In this document: piece by piece, positions 24,073 to 34,289 of the stretch
How the letters are laid out: every line of letters starts with the position of its first letter
Numbering within the stretch: the stretch's first letter is position 1
Source of the DNA: Nageia nagi
Taxonomy: Eukaryota > Pinophyta
NCBI GenBank assembly: GCA_050084985.1
Contig: JBITNC010000001.1
Span: forward strand, 205,406,001 to 205,470,000
Reading direction: 5' to 3'
DNA: 64,000 nt
Notes under the pieces: generated by a model
What the model saw: the letters and a program-made list of their open reading frames with translations, nothing else
Told to the model about the DNA's origin: nothing
Database searches by the model: none
Program-made: the position numbers and the translations under genes

Positions 24073-27000
24073 TTAGTTCTGCAGACTCAGGATCCGCTCG
24101 ACTTTATTCCAATTCGCCGGGATCCCGTAAAAATCTTTCAGCCTTGCTTGCGCTAAGGCTGTATGGTTCAGCACCTCATATGATATATTTGCATATCTCC
24201 TCAGCAACTGCTGTATCCTAAAGCTGCCGTCGGCCAAAGAATCAAAGAATTTTACAAAATTTGTCTCATCGAAGGACACCAGGAGTGTATCAACATCATC
24301 CGTATTCTGAATCCTATTCCGCAGACTACTCAAAAAATCAGCCTCTGTGACGAGTGAGCCGTCGCTTCTCCATAAGTCTGGAATTCCGGACGCATTCAAC
24401 CCTTGAATTTCTGATTTTAGAGTCTCCATCTCTTGCGTCCGGCGTAGGACATTATTACGAATCTCCTGACAAACCCATTTACCCCTCCCTGGGTAATCAA
24501 TCGCCGACATGAGCTCCACTCGGTCACCAATGTTATATGACTGCAATTTCTCATTCGAGAGGCTGTTTAGTCTTTTATTTGCCTGCTTAGCCTGTTCTGA
24601 AATGGGGTTCAGAATACTTTCACATCTTGTGACCTCAGCTTCGAGCCTTTTGAGTTCTGATAAACATGACTCCACATAGTCCCTTAGATGAATTAAGTCT
24701 TTGACTTCCTGCATCCTCAGCTCCCAAAATTTTTCTTTTGTATTTAACAGAAAAGATTTGTCTACTTTATTTGCATTCAGCTTTGCTTGGAGTTCCACCA
24801 TGTTAGCGTTCAGACTGCTGATCTCCGCTACTCTGGCAGTTATTTCCGCATCTCTTTGAGCGATGATAGCATCCTTTTGGCTCAGCTTATCCGCTGTAGG
24901 AGCCATCGCTAAACTAGTCTTCAAAATTGATATATTATTCTCCGCAGCCTTCAGTTTTATTTTATTCGTGTCTAATTGCTGCTTCATGGCTTCATGGGCC
25001 TTTTGCAGCTTATGGTATTTGACCTCTAACTTGGTAAGTTCTGATATGTTGAGATCGACAGCTGTTTGTAGGAGCTCGTTCTTATCACTCCTAGATATGC
25101 TGCGGGTGTCAATCTTCACCCGGGTGTTCATGGATGACAAATCACTTAGCCCTTCTTGTGGATCCTGGACAATAGCCATTTCCAGCACCTTATGCTTCGG
25201 ATCCATGGATGTCCGGAACCTTACCGGATTTTCCGGAAGTGGAAGTTTTTTCGCTTGCTTCTGCATCCATGACTCCTGCCCTTGTTTCATCTGCTGATAC
25301 TGCTGCATGATGCCATCCACGGATACCTGCTGCCCTGATATCATGATGAAGGGGGATCTGGCGCTCAACTCCTGAGATGAAGCGGCTACGATCTGTTGAG
25401 CTGGTGTCACGGGACTAGCTTGGCTGGCCCCGGGGTTACTGTTTCCGGAAAGATCCGCTGCAGGAAGTGTTGAGATAGAGAGAGGAGCGGACGATGGAGG
25501 TGGGGAGGGTTGGGGTGATGAAGGTATTGTAATGATGCTTGCGAGGGGAGGAATTTGTAGAATGGGTGTAGGAAGAGGGGGGCTCTGCCGTTGGGTGGAC
25601 GGTGGTGAAATGAGAGATGGTATGTGTGCAGCTGGAATAGCTGCTGGAATTGGGGGAAGGGTGATGGAAACAGAAATGGGAACAGTATGAGCCGGCAGAG
25701 CAGAAGAAAGAGAAAGAGGGGAAGAAGGAGTAGGAAGCGTACCTGAGGGCGTCGGGCTCCTCCTTCTCCTTTTAGGTGGTGGCGGTAGTGATGCCTTCTC
25801 CATCTGTGTTTTCCTTTTGGCCATGTAGACTCTTTCTGGCCTCTTAGTCGCCGTCTCCGTGGAAATCTCCCTGATTTCCTCCTCATGTTGCTTTTCCCGG
25901 GCTGGTGCTTGAGACATAGCATGCCCCTGCTCTTCACTGTCATCAGAATCTTCACCCGTAGGAACTTCTGTGGGATGTTCCAATTCCCACATCTCCTCAA
26001 ATTTGTCGTCTAGATCAGATTCTAGAGGAGTGTTCCTATTCCCAGACTCAATCCTGTACTGGGTAAAGGCAGCTATTTTTTCTTCACTCCATCTCTGATC
26101 TCTTAGTATTTTCAAAGCCTTTTTTGAGATGGAGTCGGTCTTCAGGTCAAAAACGGCTTTCCTGTTATAGAAACTCAGCCATGGCGGTAACAAGTCCTGG
26201 GTGATTACGGCGGTGGGCATCACCTTGTCTTCCTGCTCCGGATTTCGCCACTTAAGCAGCTCTGGCTTATTTTCGGCTCTAAAAGCCGGGGAATTGGGTT
26301 GGCTTCTCAGCTTCTTGCCAAAAATATCCTCTGGATCATATAGACAATATGAACTCAATTCCTTCAATTTTAGTTTCAATAACTTGCCCCTTAAATAGTC
26401 GCTTGCTCCCCGGCTTTGGAGCACCAGGTCATGCACTTTGTGGGGGAGAGCATAGACTCCTCTCTTTTTGGCGGCAGCTCCGTATTTGGAGTCAATATAA
26501 TCCATCTGTCTGGCGTATTCCACACTGAAAATCCAATCAGTTACATGAACTGGTAGCAAAAACGGGGCCCCAGAAAACCCATACAGTCTTATGAAAGTCC
26601 CATTTTCCGCAAAAAACCAGTCCCCGACCTCTCCATGGGGCATGCGGAGGTATAGTTTGGAGGCTGTTGATAACCTCGGAACTGTGGGGGTTAATAGACC
26701 CATTGCTGGAACTAAAAATTTCTCCACAAAGGAGTAGTAATTTGCCGAAGACCTCACCTCCTCGGTCCACTTGTCCACTGGCTTCTGAGACCCATCTTCA
26801 TTACTCTGGACCAGGGTTAGATTTTTGAAAACCTCGGCATTTTGATGAATCATCATCCAGACAATGTATGATGTATAAGCAAAATGAAATCCATCGCCAA
26901 TCCTTGCTAGCTGTTCCGATATTCCATCCGAAAGGGCACTAGACCAGTCATACATTGCGGGAGAAACTGGGTGAGAAATCCGATAAGCTATAACTAACCT

Positions 27001-27555
27001 TGAAGGTGAGACATATCTATCTGTTTCCTCCCCTGCTGCTATGGCTAGCATGGACAATAGTAATTGCAGATGTGCAGAAAAGTTTGAGAGTGGGAGTTCA
27101 GAACTGGGGAACTCTCTAAACTTTGCGGAACCGGCTGTATTTTTATTTAGCCAAGCAGTGATATTTGCTCTTAGGTTGGCGCTAGGTGTGATATACCAAT
27201 CAATTTGCATGAGGGGAACCATAGGAGGGGGTGGACTGAAAGCCTCCGCTATTGCAACAGAATCCAAATTTAGGATAGTTCTACCTTGCAAGTCTCTGAC
27301 TCTCCTAGTTGCAGGATCGAATGCCCCTCTTATGATTTCTACCAACTCGGGAGCAGGAAAGCATCTATGAGGGATGAAATGCATGAGACCCGAACCCATT
27401 GGGGAATGAGCTATATGATTGAAGCTGAAGTTTGGGCACTTACCTTCCGCAGTGCCCTTGGGGTTCTTGTTCGGGGCTGTAATCTCCGTATCCCACAATA
27501 ACTCCATGGAATCTGATACCTTCTTTGCCGTCTTCGCCACTGATCCTGAGCTCAT
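24073..27555 (-). CDS. Intact 1160-residue member of the uncharacterised element-borne family
   Basis: The open frame starts at the first in-frame ATG, 27555 (MSSGSVAKTAKK); the frame is open 36 bp further upstream without an ATG. The N-terminal domain (about 1-520) shares blocks with the broken copies A, B, D and E: RVRDLQGRTILNLDSVAIAEAF (about 86), YDWSSALSDGISEQL (about 202), FAYTSYIVWMMIH (about 225) and TFIRLYGFSGAPFLLP (about 320). Then come an acidic stretch (529-545), a basic cluster with KRRRR (about 595), which may be a nuclear signal, a Pro/Ser-rich linker (590-700) and a long coiled coil (about 845-1010). No enzyme motif is visible. It lies about 540 bp downstream of gag on the same strand. 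Its function is unknown. It could be a regulatory or anti-silencing protein, or a structural protein. A distant relation to Athila ORF1 or plant transposon-associated domains is possible but unproven. Confidence 0.9.
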   Translation of the reverse strand: MSSGSVAKTAKKVSDSMELLWDTEITAPNKNPKGTAEGKCPNFSFNHIAHSPMGSGLMHFIPHRCFPAPELVEIIRGAFDPATRRVRDLQGRTILNLDSVAIAEAFSPPPPMVPLMQIDWYITPSANLRANITAWLNKNTAGSAKFREFPSSELPLSNFSAHLQLLLSMLAIAAGEETDRYVSPSRLVIAYRISHPVSPAMYDWSSALSDGISEQLARIGDGFHFAYTSYIVWMMIHQNAEVFKNLTLVQSNEDGSQKPVDKWTEEVRSSANYYSFVEKFLVPAMGLLTPTVPRLSTASKLYLRMPHGEVGDWFFAENGTFIRLYGFSGAPFLLPVHVTDWIFSVEYARQMDYIDSKYGAAAKKRGVYALPHKVHDLVLQSRGASDYLRGKLLKLKLKELSSYCLYDPEDIFGKKLRSQPNSPAFRAENKPELLKWRNPEQEDKVMPTAVITQDLLPPWLSFYNRKAVFDLKTDSISKKALKILRDQRWSEEKIAAFTQYRIESGNRNTPLESDLDDKFEEMWELEHPTEVPTGEDSDDSEEQGHAMSQAPAREKQHEEEIREISTETATKRPERVYMAKRKTQMEKASLPPPPKRRRRSPTPSGTLPTPSSPLSLSSALPAHTVPISVSITLPPIPAAIPAAHIPSLISPPSTQRQSPPLPTPILQIPPLASIITIPSSPQPSPPPSSAPLSISTLPAADLSGNSNPGASQASPVTPAQQIVAASSQELSARSPFIMISGQQVSVDGIMQQYQQMKQGQESWMQKQAKKLPLPENPVRFRTSMDPKHKVLEMAIVQDPQEGLSDLSSMNTRVKIDTRSISRSDKNELLQTAVDLNISELTKLEVKYHKLQKAHEAMKQQLDTNKIKLKAAENNISILKTSLAMAPTADKLSQKDAIIAQRDAEITARVAEISSLNANMVELQAKLNANKVDKSFLLNTKEKFWELRMQEVKDLIHLRDYVESCLSELKRLEAEVTRCESILNPISEQAKQANKRLNSLSNEKLQSYNIGDRVELMSAIDYPGRGKWVCQEIRNNVLRRTQEMETLKSEIQGLNASGIPDLWRSDGSLVTEADFLSSLRNRIQNTDDVDTLLVSFDETNFVKFFDSLADGSFRIQQLLRRYANISYEVLNHTALAQARLKDFYGIPANWNKVERILSLQN

Positions 27556-28091
27556 TCTTGTTCGCTTGGCACCTTGCGCTGTGCTTATCAACCTTCTTGG
27601 GCCACTGCTTATGCCTCAAACTCGGATTCTCTTGCTCTGTTTCACAGTTCCTGGCGATGCTCAGTAAGCGCTAACTTTGCAAATTGGTGAGCCAAAACTT
27701 TCTATGAATACTAGCATATAGGTGTCTTGGTAAGTAGTGCTCTGGGTCTTTTAACAGCTCACTTGAACGCACGATCTTTCGAAGCGAGGGAAATCAACTC
27801 ACGACAGCCGCATTAATAACTGATTTGCCGTTTTACGATCTTTTCGGGAACCTTGGGATTTGATTGCATGTACCCTCTTGGAAACTTTTAATTCTGCCGG
27901 CGCAAAAAGGTTCCACTACTATTTACGTTACGCTAGTAGTAAATTACTGACAACAACCACTCGAAATAAATGCAACATCACACTATTTACAATATGTATA
28001 CAAATCAAATTCCTTCTTCCCAACGGTCACTTTCCCGCGCTAGTGGGCTTCAGAAAAACTACTGTGTCCGCTGGTGTGGAATTCATCAAGT
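27556..28091 (-). other. Spacer between gag and the 1160-codon gene
   Basis: About 536 bp with no substantial minus-strand frame. It could hold an internal promoter, a splice acceptor or a translation re-initiation region for the downstream gene; I see no decisive signal. Confidence 0.5.
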
Positions 28092-29357
28092 TCACGTTCC
28101 GGCTTTGTCATCCGCTACGCCAGGCGGAGGAATACCTCCACTCCTCGACAGATACTCTTGGTATTGAAAAATAGGGCAGGTTGTTTGTTCATGAGCATCA
28201 TTACAAGCCAAACACAACCCATTAGCCGCCCCGGAAGTGGAAGCTTGGTCCACGTCCTCATTCAACACATGTTGAGCTTTCTCTACAGCAGGGTAGGGAT
28301 ATCTTCTGGCATTATTTTGTCTGGTCAACACGGTAATCTGGTTTGCCATATTTCTACACAAATTCCGGAGTTCCTGAATTTCTGTAGATGATGCTACTCC
28401 TTGGTTCATATTAGGCTGATGTGGAGCTGGTAAGGCCAAGGGAGCTCTAGGAATTGGCAAATTTGACGACCAGGGTTGAACAGGGGCAGGAATATTAGCC
28501 AGAGGCGGGACTGAACTGATTACCGGAGGTCTCAAAATTTGCTGTTGTGTTGTGGTTATTGGGAAATAGGGCATTGGCATACGGCTTGGTAATTTCCCAA
28601 CTGCAATAAGGCATGATTCAGCATATACTGCTTGTCTATAGACCTCCGGGAAAGTATTCACTCCGGAATTTTGGATTTGCAGAGAGAGATCCGGAGGAAA
28701 GGCTCTCAAATAATACATTAAGGCTTGGAATTGCTGAGGCCTGACTGGCATGGGTACTCTTGTCCATGTTTTCTGGAATCTAATGTTAAAATCTGGGATG
28801 TTCTCTTGTTCAAACCTTTTGATTGACGTGAACTGAGTGAGCAGAGAAAAGGGATCCCCTAGTTCATTAAACTCCAGGATAAAGGGCTCTGCCAGTTGAG
28901 CCCAGGTACTGATGGATCCATTAGAAAGGCCCCTGTACCAATCCAGGACCTTTCCTTTGAAAGACTGAGCCAGTAATCTCACCATAACATCTTCATGCTG
29001 AATATTGTGAATCTTTGCTAGGCCGGCTACATCCACACAGTGCTCATAAGCCGTTTTTTCTGAAGTTGCATCAAACTCCGGAAGGGTTTTAAAAACATTT
29101 GCTGGGATATCATGTAATACCGCCAGAGCTATAGGAACTCCATTGTCCCATTCCGGATAAATATTCTGAGCTGGATTAGCCATTCTAGGGAAGGTATCTC
29201 TAGTATGAAGATTGGATGGTTCTGGCTTGATAGAGGATTTTAGGGAGTCGACACTATTCAGAGACTTGGACTTGATCAGGGTCTTTCTCCTAGGAGTATC
29301 TAACTTCCCAAATTCCGGTTCTTCTTTTGCTGCTCTAGTTTTAGATCTTGTCCACAT
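28092..29357 (-). CDS. gag: Gag protein of the nested LTR element
   Basis: 421 residues from ATG 29357 (MWTRSKTRAAKEEPEF). The frame is open further upstream, but that part runs into the LTR and is untranslated leader. The capsid-like core of plant retrotransposon gag is at about residues 130-215 (LDWYRGL, WAQLAEPFILEF, FTSIKRFEQENIPDFNIRFQ). A proline-rich segment follows. A short zinc knuckle CX2CX3HX4C (CLACNDAHEQTTC, about 382-394) lies near the C-terminus. The frame ends at 28092 without running into protease or RT. It should form the particle that packages the element's RNA. It is intact, in keeping with the near-identical LTRs. Confidence 0.9.
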   Translation of the reverse strand: MWTRSKTRAAKEEPEFGKLDTPRRKTLIKSKSLNSVDSLKSSIKPEPSNLHTRDTFPRMANPAQNIYPEWDNGVPIALAVLHDIPANVFKTLPEFDATSEKTAYEHCVDVAGLAKIHNIQHEDVMVRLLAQSFKGKVLDWYRGLSNGSISTWAQLAEPFILEFNELGDPFSLLTQFTSIKRFEQENIPDFNIRFQKTWTRVPMPVRPQQFQALMYYLRAFPPDLSLQIQNSGVNTFPEVYRQAVYAESCLIAVGKLPSRMPMPYFPITTTQQQILRPPVISSVPPLANIPAPVQPWSSNLPIPRAPLALPAPHQPNMNQGVASSTEIQELRNLCRNMANQITVLTRQNNARRYPYPAVEKAQHVLNEDVDQASTSGAANGLCLACNDAHEQTTCPIFQYQEYLSRSGGIPPPGVADDKAGT

Positions 29358-29447
29358 AAACTCTAGATTGCAAAAGAAAATGACAGGTTCAAAGCACCTA
29401 TGATATTCATAAATAATTTGCTTTAATACATACCATGGATGGTGCTT

Positions 29448-29461
29448 CAGCAGAGTCGCCA
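29448..29461 (-). other. Primer-binding-site candidate 2
   Basis: TGGCGACTCTGCTG resembles the TGGCGACTCTGCTGGGGA type found in plant Tat-like elements. It lies 43 nt from the LTR end, further than usual. Confidence 0.4.
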
Positions 29462-29475
29462 ATAAATTTCTTCGT

Positions 29476-29493
29476 GTCCCACCGGGCGTGCCA
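29476..29493 (-). other. Primer-binding-site candidate 1
   Basis: TGGCACGCCCGGTGGGAC on the minus strand starts 11 nt after the end of the 5' LTR. TGG at the start is the complement of tRNA CCA. I cannot assign the tRNA. A second candidate lies a little further in. Confidence 0.5.
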
Positions 29494-29504
29494 AAAAGAA
29501 ATAC

Positions 29505-31052
29505 TGTTGATTGAGATTGTGTAATATGTGCGCCTGGAACAATCTTAACCAAAGTAGTTCACGAACAGACTGTAGGACGCAGCCTGATCTCCGGAGAAGG
29601 CCGGTTCCTTATCCATTGGGCAGAGAAAAAGTAACAGGAAAGAGATAAAAAGAGTAGGGAGCGAGAGATTTAAGCAAAAGGATAGGGTAACAAGAAAGGA
29701 AGTAAAAGGATAGGGTAACAAGAAAGGAAGTAAAAGGATAGGGTAACAAGAAAGGAAGTAAAAGGATAGGGTAACAAGAGAGAAAGCAAAGGGGTAGATC
29801 ACTAGTTCAGCGCGGGCTTTCGCAGTGTGCGAAACCTTGGCCTGAATCTAGTGTCGCAGCCACAGAACAAGTTCTCACTCTCTGAATAGCTCCCCAGCTT
29901 CTACTCTACCATGTAGCAGACACAGTTATACTAGCAACCCGCAACTATTACTCAGGAAACAAGCTAAGCTACCACAATGTAACCAAATTAAGAATAACAA
30001 TTACGAGTGCTAGACAAGAAAGGTCAAGATGGTTTCATAGTACCGGACTGAAGCTACAGGTCTTCGAGAACAAATGAAAAGGGCAATACTAGGCTTCCGA
30101 CCCTAGTTTCTCTTTATTTTCATATATTTATACTGTGTTAATAACAGTTACAAGATTACAGAATAGAAACGTTTACAAAACGGCCGCAAGATTCTGGCCT
30201 TCTTGAACTGATATCACCTACATATGACACTTGGCCGACTGTTACAAAATTGGGCAGATCGCCGACGATTCGGTTCCCTGATGATGGCACTCAGGTATTT
30301 TGCAGACTTCCTTCTCTCCCGGAATATTCAATTCTCCAACTCGGACTCTTCGATCTTTCCTTGCGGCCTATTTTCCTCTGGGCGCGGTCTTAATCCCAAA
30401 TGTTAATCTTTACCCTTCGCCTGACGTCAGTCTTGAATCTCCGGACTTCTTCATTCACTGGCTCCGGACACTAAATTACTCCTTGATGATGTCATCCATT
30501 CCGGGCTCCGGTTTGCTTTATGAATGCAAACTTCATATTTCCTTGTGACGTCACCTTTGAATCTCCGGAATTTCCCGCCCGCTGGTTCCGGATACTAAAT
30601 TTCTCTTTGCTGATGTCATCTGTTCCGGGCTCCGGTTCTTATTCAAAATGTGAACGTCGTTTCGCCTGTGACGTCATCTTTCTTCCCTTCGGAATGTTTT
30701 CCTTTATGGCTCCGGATACTAAGTCGCTACCTGCTGACGTCATCTCCTCCGGACTCCGGTTTCCTTTGCAATTATGAGCTTCTTCTTTTCCGTGATGTCA
30801 TCTTCATATATCCGGAATGCTTTGTTTCCCGGAGACACTTGTGCTTACTTCGTCTTTTCCGGAACTTGGTCCTTGCCGAAAGATGAATATCTTATTCTCC
30901 GCCACGTCACCATTTCATTCCGGAAAACTTTACTCTGATCCCGAGCTACGTTATCCGCTCCAAAAAACTCCAGAGAATCTAAGAATGAACCCATGGTTGA
31001 AATTAAGGTATACCGGGGCTTTAATAAAGAATTTATTTTGTAGGAATCTACA
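29505..31052 (-). repeat. Nested element 5' LTR
   Basis: 1548 bp, almost identical to 22433-23978. Same features: 28-bp repeat at 29676-29780, TATA at 30123-30132 and palindrome array at 30422-30909. Confidence 0.95.
30422..30909 (-). promoter_or_regulatory. U3 array of TGACGTCA-type palindromes (right LTR)
   Basis: Copy of the array in the other LTR, shifted by 7072-7074 bp. As this is the 5' LTR, this copy would drive transcription of gag and the large gene. Confidence 0.85.
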
Positions 31053-31658
31053 CTCCTAACTTCAAATATTTGATTTTTGATGAAGGGAAAGCCCCAAAAG
31101 CTAAAGATTTTTTGCACGAAAGCCAAGACATCATGAAGGCTCTAAAGGAAAATTTGCAGATGGCCCAAAATCGTCAAAAAAAGTATGTTGATCATAAGAG
31201 GATTGATAAAACCTTTGAAGTGGGAGAGATGGTGTATTTGAGGTTACAACCATTTAGGCAATCCTCACTCAAGAAGAGAAGAGCAAAAAAATTACAACCT
31301 AGATTCTTTGGACCATACAAGATCCTGCGTAAGGTTGGAGAAGCTGCATACGAAATATAGCGCCCAAGGAAAGCAAGATTCATAATATCTTTCATGTGTC
31401 ACTCCTTAAGAAGGCTATGGGGCAACAAGAGACCTCATCCACTATCCTTCCACCACTTGACGAAGAGGGACGGTTGGTCTTGATTCCAGAGGTGGTGTTG
31501 GAGACCCGAATAAACAAGTTGAGATCAAGGTATATTCAAGAATACTTGATCAAGTGGAAGGACTTTCTTGATGAAGATTCCACATGGGAAGGAGCTGAAA
31601 TACTAACACATCCATCATTGAATTCCTTGAGGGCAAGCAATTTAGAGAGGGGAGGCTT
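31053..31658 (+). pseudogene. Chromovirus integrase C-terminus and chromodomain, 3' part
   Basis: Continues the pol remnant broken by the nested element. Integrase tail: KAKDFLHESQDIMKALKENL, RQKKYVDHKR, VGEMVYLRLQPF and FFGPYKILRKVGEAAYEI (31070-31360), with a stop at 31358. HNIFHVSLLKKA follows in another frame. The chromodomain core is at about 31480-31600: IPEVVLETRINKLR, YIQEYLIKWKDF and DEDSTWE, with the aromatic and Trp positions kept. A chromodomain is thought to steer integration to methylated histone H3. Confidence 0.85.
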
Positions 31659-33030
31659 TGAAACATCCCCTTTTTGTAAAAAATAAATAATTTTGGAATC
31701 CTAAGGATTACCTTTTTGTAAATATTTATTCATGTATTTGTTGTTAGTTACTTGGGATAGAATTATAAAGGTCCATTGGACCCCCTTTGTGAGCCCCATG
31801 AGGGACGTTTTCCTCCCAAGCTAGGATGTGTTATTTGATTTGTCATTAATGCACTTTGAGATCCTAGAGATGATTATGGGAATCCCAAGGCTTGTATAGC
31901 ACCTAGATGACACTAAGCATGGATAAACACCTATTTACCCCAACAATAGATTTGGAAGCACTTGTATACATGCGCCAGCCTTGGGAAGACACCTAGACCC
32001 CCATGTTGGCCCATAATGACCCCTTAGCATCCTCGCATGACTCCTAGACCGTGTGGCATGTTGGACACCCACGTTGGCATGTGTGGCACCTTGGACTCCC
32101 ACGATGCCATTTATGGACTCTAGGTACCCATGTTGGGCACGTTTGACCCCTAGGCACCCACGTTGAAGATCTTGGGCCTCCAAGAGGCTAACGTTGAGAT
32201 TGGGGAGGTGGGTGATGACTCCTAGGTGACATCCAGATTCAATGATGAGCTATATAAGGCAAAGGAGCCTCATTGTAGAGATAGACTTGATTTTGATATT
32301 GGAACCCTTCTCTTCGGAGTTACCAAAGACTTAGCAGTGTCAAGCACCCTTGAGTGCAGTGCACAAAGAGAGTTCAGGAGGCATGGAACACCTTCTATCT
32401 TACGGTTGAGGTGAGTGTTCGTGCTGTGAGGTTGTTCTACCGTGAGGCATCCACAAGTGGCTGCACCTTTAAATCCATATGGTGGTATTCCGAAATCACT
32501 TCCATTCTCTTCAACGAGAACTAGCCTAAGGGAGCCCTTCAGTGAGGCATCCACAGAACTAGCAGTGTGTGATTATTCTACAACAATTTTAGGATTTATC
32601 TCAGCATGTTGTATGTCCTAGTTGGGTCCTTAGAGGCCAACGTTGAGCTCTTTGAGCCAATTCAGTATTGTACTCATAATTATGTCAATAATAGAATCAT
32701 GGCATACTTGGATCTCACTTCTTGTCTCATTATTTGATGTTTGTGCTTCCATATATGTAATGATGAGCTATTTTTGTATATGCATCCTTGTATGGTGAAT
32801 CATTGGCATTCCTGGATGTGTTTGGCATGATATATGAGCCCTAAAGTGTGACGCTGGGGTATAGGGGTGGAATTGAGCTAGTGAGGTGCATCATTTGGTG
32901 TCCTGGCTTGTTATTGTTCATGTTTGATGCCCTAGTATAGTTCGTGGCACGCCTAGGAGTGCATATTGATATTGATTAATATTTTATCTAGCTAATTTCT
33001 ACATTGCGCATATATATATATATATATATA
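31659..33030 (+). repeat. Chromovirus 3' LTR
   Basis: Starts TGAAACATCCCC after the purine tract GAGAGGGGAGG. It matches the 5' LTR throughout. Its last 20 bp have become (TA)n, after which TAACC (33031-33035) repeats the sequence left of the 5' LTR. Confidence 0.8.
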
Positions 33031-33539
33031 TAACCAAAGCTGAATTATCTTAGTAAGAGCGGACAAATATTTCATAGTACCATAAAAGAATAAATTAAAA
33101 TATAAAGGCATCTTAATCGTGTTGAATGATTAGTGAATTTCTAGTTGAGTGACTTGCAAATCTATTTGTTGAGCAACAAGCAAAATGATAGTCAAATGAT
33201 TTGAAAATTACTAATCAAACAACTGTAAAAATAATCCAAGCATTTTTAGGGAGAGCAACAGATGAAAAATATGTAATTTAGGTTCTACATCTAGTTTAGG
33301 ACTTTTACTACAATTTACCAAGATCTAAAGTATTGCTTAAAAATAATGATCTCTTTTAAATTGATCTAAAATATTCACAAGTATCAACCCCTCCTATTGA
33401 ATTAGTCCGCTTATCTGGATTTCAAGGAGAATTGATTAATCAAGCTCCAATGACAAATTATTCATAACTATTTGGTAAAGAATTTATGCTTGTAGAAGTT
33501 TTGTAGGTATTTGGTGAAGGGTCGCAATTTTTCTAGTCC

Positions 33540-33870
33540 ACCTTTTGTACTTGTTTCCGCTCATTGTAACATTGAGCATAGGTCCCATCATGCTTCTAAA
33601 AGTAAATCTAGCTCACACTCACAATCTGCTCCGAGCTCATTTCTTGTTCCTCATAACAGTCCAATCGGCCAACAATCCGATTGGAACATGGAGATGCATG
33701 CAAAGGCAAGAAAAGCAATGACAAATTTCTGGTATTTTCGCAACATTCCATTAATGTTGCAAACTCACCATACTATCATGTTATGGTGAATGCTTTGACA
33801 ATTTGTGGTGCAAGGTTCATACCCTCGTGTTTAATGATTATAGAGGACCCCTTGTTACATAATGCGTAGC
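33540..33870 (+). pseudogene. hAT-like transposase remnant, N-terminal part
   Basis: The short open frames read FWYFRNIPLM and NSPYYHVMVNALTICGARF..PSC. This is the segment that precedes the DUF659 part in plant hAT-like transposases (F..IPFNVANSPY..M..AI...G). It is broken and lacks the N-terminal BED finger. The continuing DUF659 and C-terminal parts lie at 36330-37390. A gypsy remnant sits between them. Confidence 0.6.
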
Positions 33871-33879
33871 AGATGTGTT

Positions 33880-34240
33880 GTTATTCCCTAAGGACGTCAG
33901 TTCTATAATATCATTGTCAAGATTTGGAATAGGTCCATTTAAGCACACATAACCTAATGCTTAGTCAAATAATCATTTTCTTATTTATTTAATAATAATA
34001 GTTCAGCCACCTAGAGATGTGGATAATTCCCTTTCCTCAAATGGCTATAAATAACAATTATGATCATTTTATCATCATCAAGAGTTGTAATGACATATTC
34101 ATATTTGGAGGTTGCCCGCCCGAAATAGCAGAACTATCCATTATCATGTTCTACATTTTCTTGCACATTATTGTGAATGTTATCTTTATCTATGGTATAT
34201 AAATTAAAGAAGGCTCATTACAAGTGGTATCAAAGTGACG
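33880..34240 (+). other. Short LTR and primer site of a second chromovirus remnant
   Basis: A TATA box (GGCTATAAATAAC, about 34041) is followed by a leader and then TGGTATCAAAGTGACG (34229-34244), a Met-tRNA primer site. The LTR therefore ends just before 34229. Its left edge near 33880 is a guess. No second LTR was found. Confidence 0.5.
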
Positions 34241-34289
34241 ATCTTAGCACACTACAAGAAGTCACAACTTGCAAAAAGGGGAAATTGAA

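Larger units (their letters stand above)
22433..31052 (-). mobile_element. Young non-autonomous LTR retrotransposon with gag and a 1160-residue extra ORF
   Basis: 8620 bp long, with LTRs of 1546 and 1548 bp ending TG...CA and a perfect 5-bp target duplication. The internal region (23979-29504, 5.5 kb) holds only a gag gene and a large gene of the window's uncharacterised family, both on the minus strand. No protease, RT, RNase H or integrase is present. The TATA box in the LTR also points along the minus strand. The CX2CX3HX4C knuckle in gag and the primer region resemble non-chromoviral plant Ty3/gypsy (Tat/Athila type), which may supply the enzymes. A TR-GAG-like class with an added gene is the nearest known concept. 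Confidence 0.9.
18234..33030 (+). mobile_element. Ty3/gypsy chromovirus, degenerate, interrupted by a young LTR element
   Basis: Two LTRs in direct orientation (about 18234-19607 and 31659-33030) are flanked by TAACC at 18229-18233 and 33031-33035. A Met-tRNA-type primer site (TGGTATCAAAG, 19611) follows the left LTR, and a purine tract (GAGAGGGGAGG) precedes the right LTR. The pol remnant contains RT, RNase H and integrase, and ends in a chromodomain, which defines a chromovirus. An 8.6-kb element sits inside at 22433-31052. Without it the chromovirus is about 6.2 kb, short for its class, because most of gag and protease is missing. Confidence 0.85.

Noticed and set aside
24863-25297. Plus-strand frames inside the 1160-codon gene
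   Set aside because: They are antisense to an intact gene with family motifs, and gag and the TATA box support the minus strand.
25407-26000. 197-codon minus-strand frame overlapping the large gene
   Set aside because: It is a shifted frame over the Pro/Ser-rich linker; its composition is an artefact of that repeat-like DNA.
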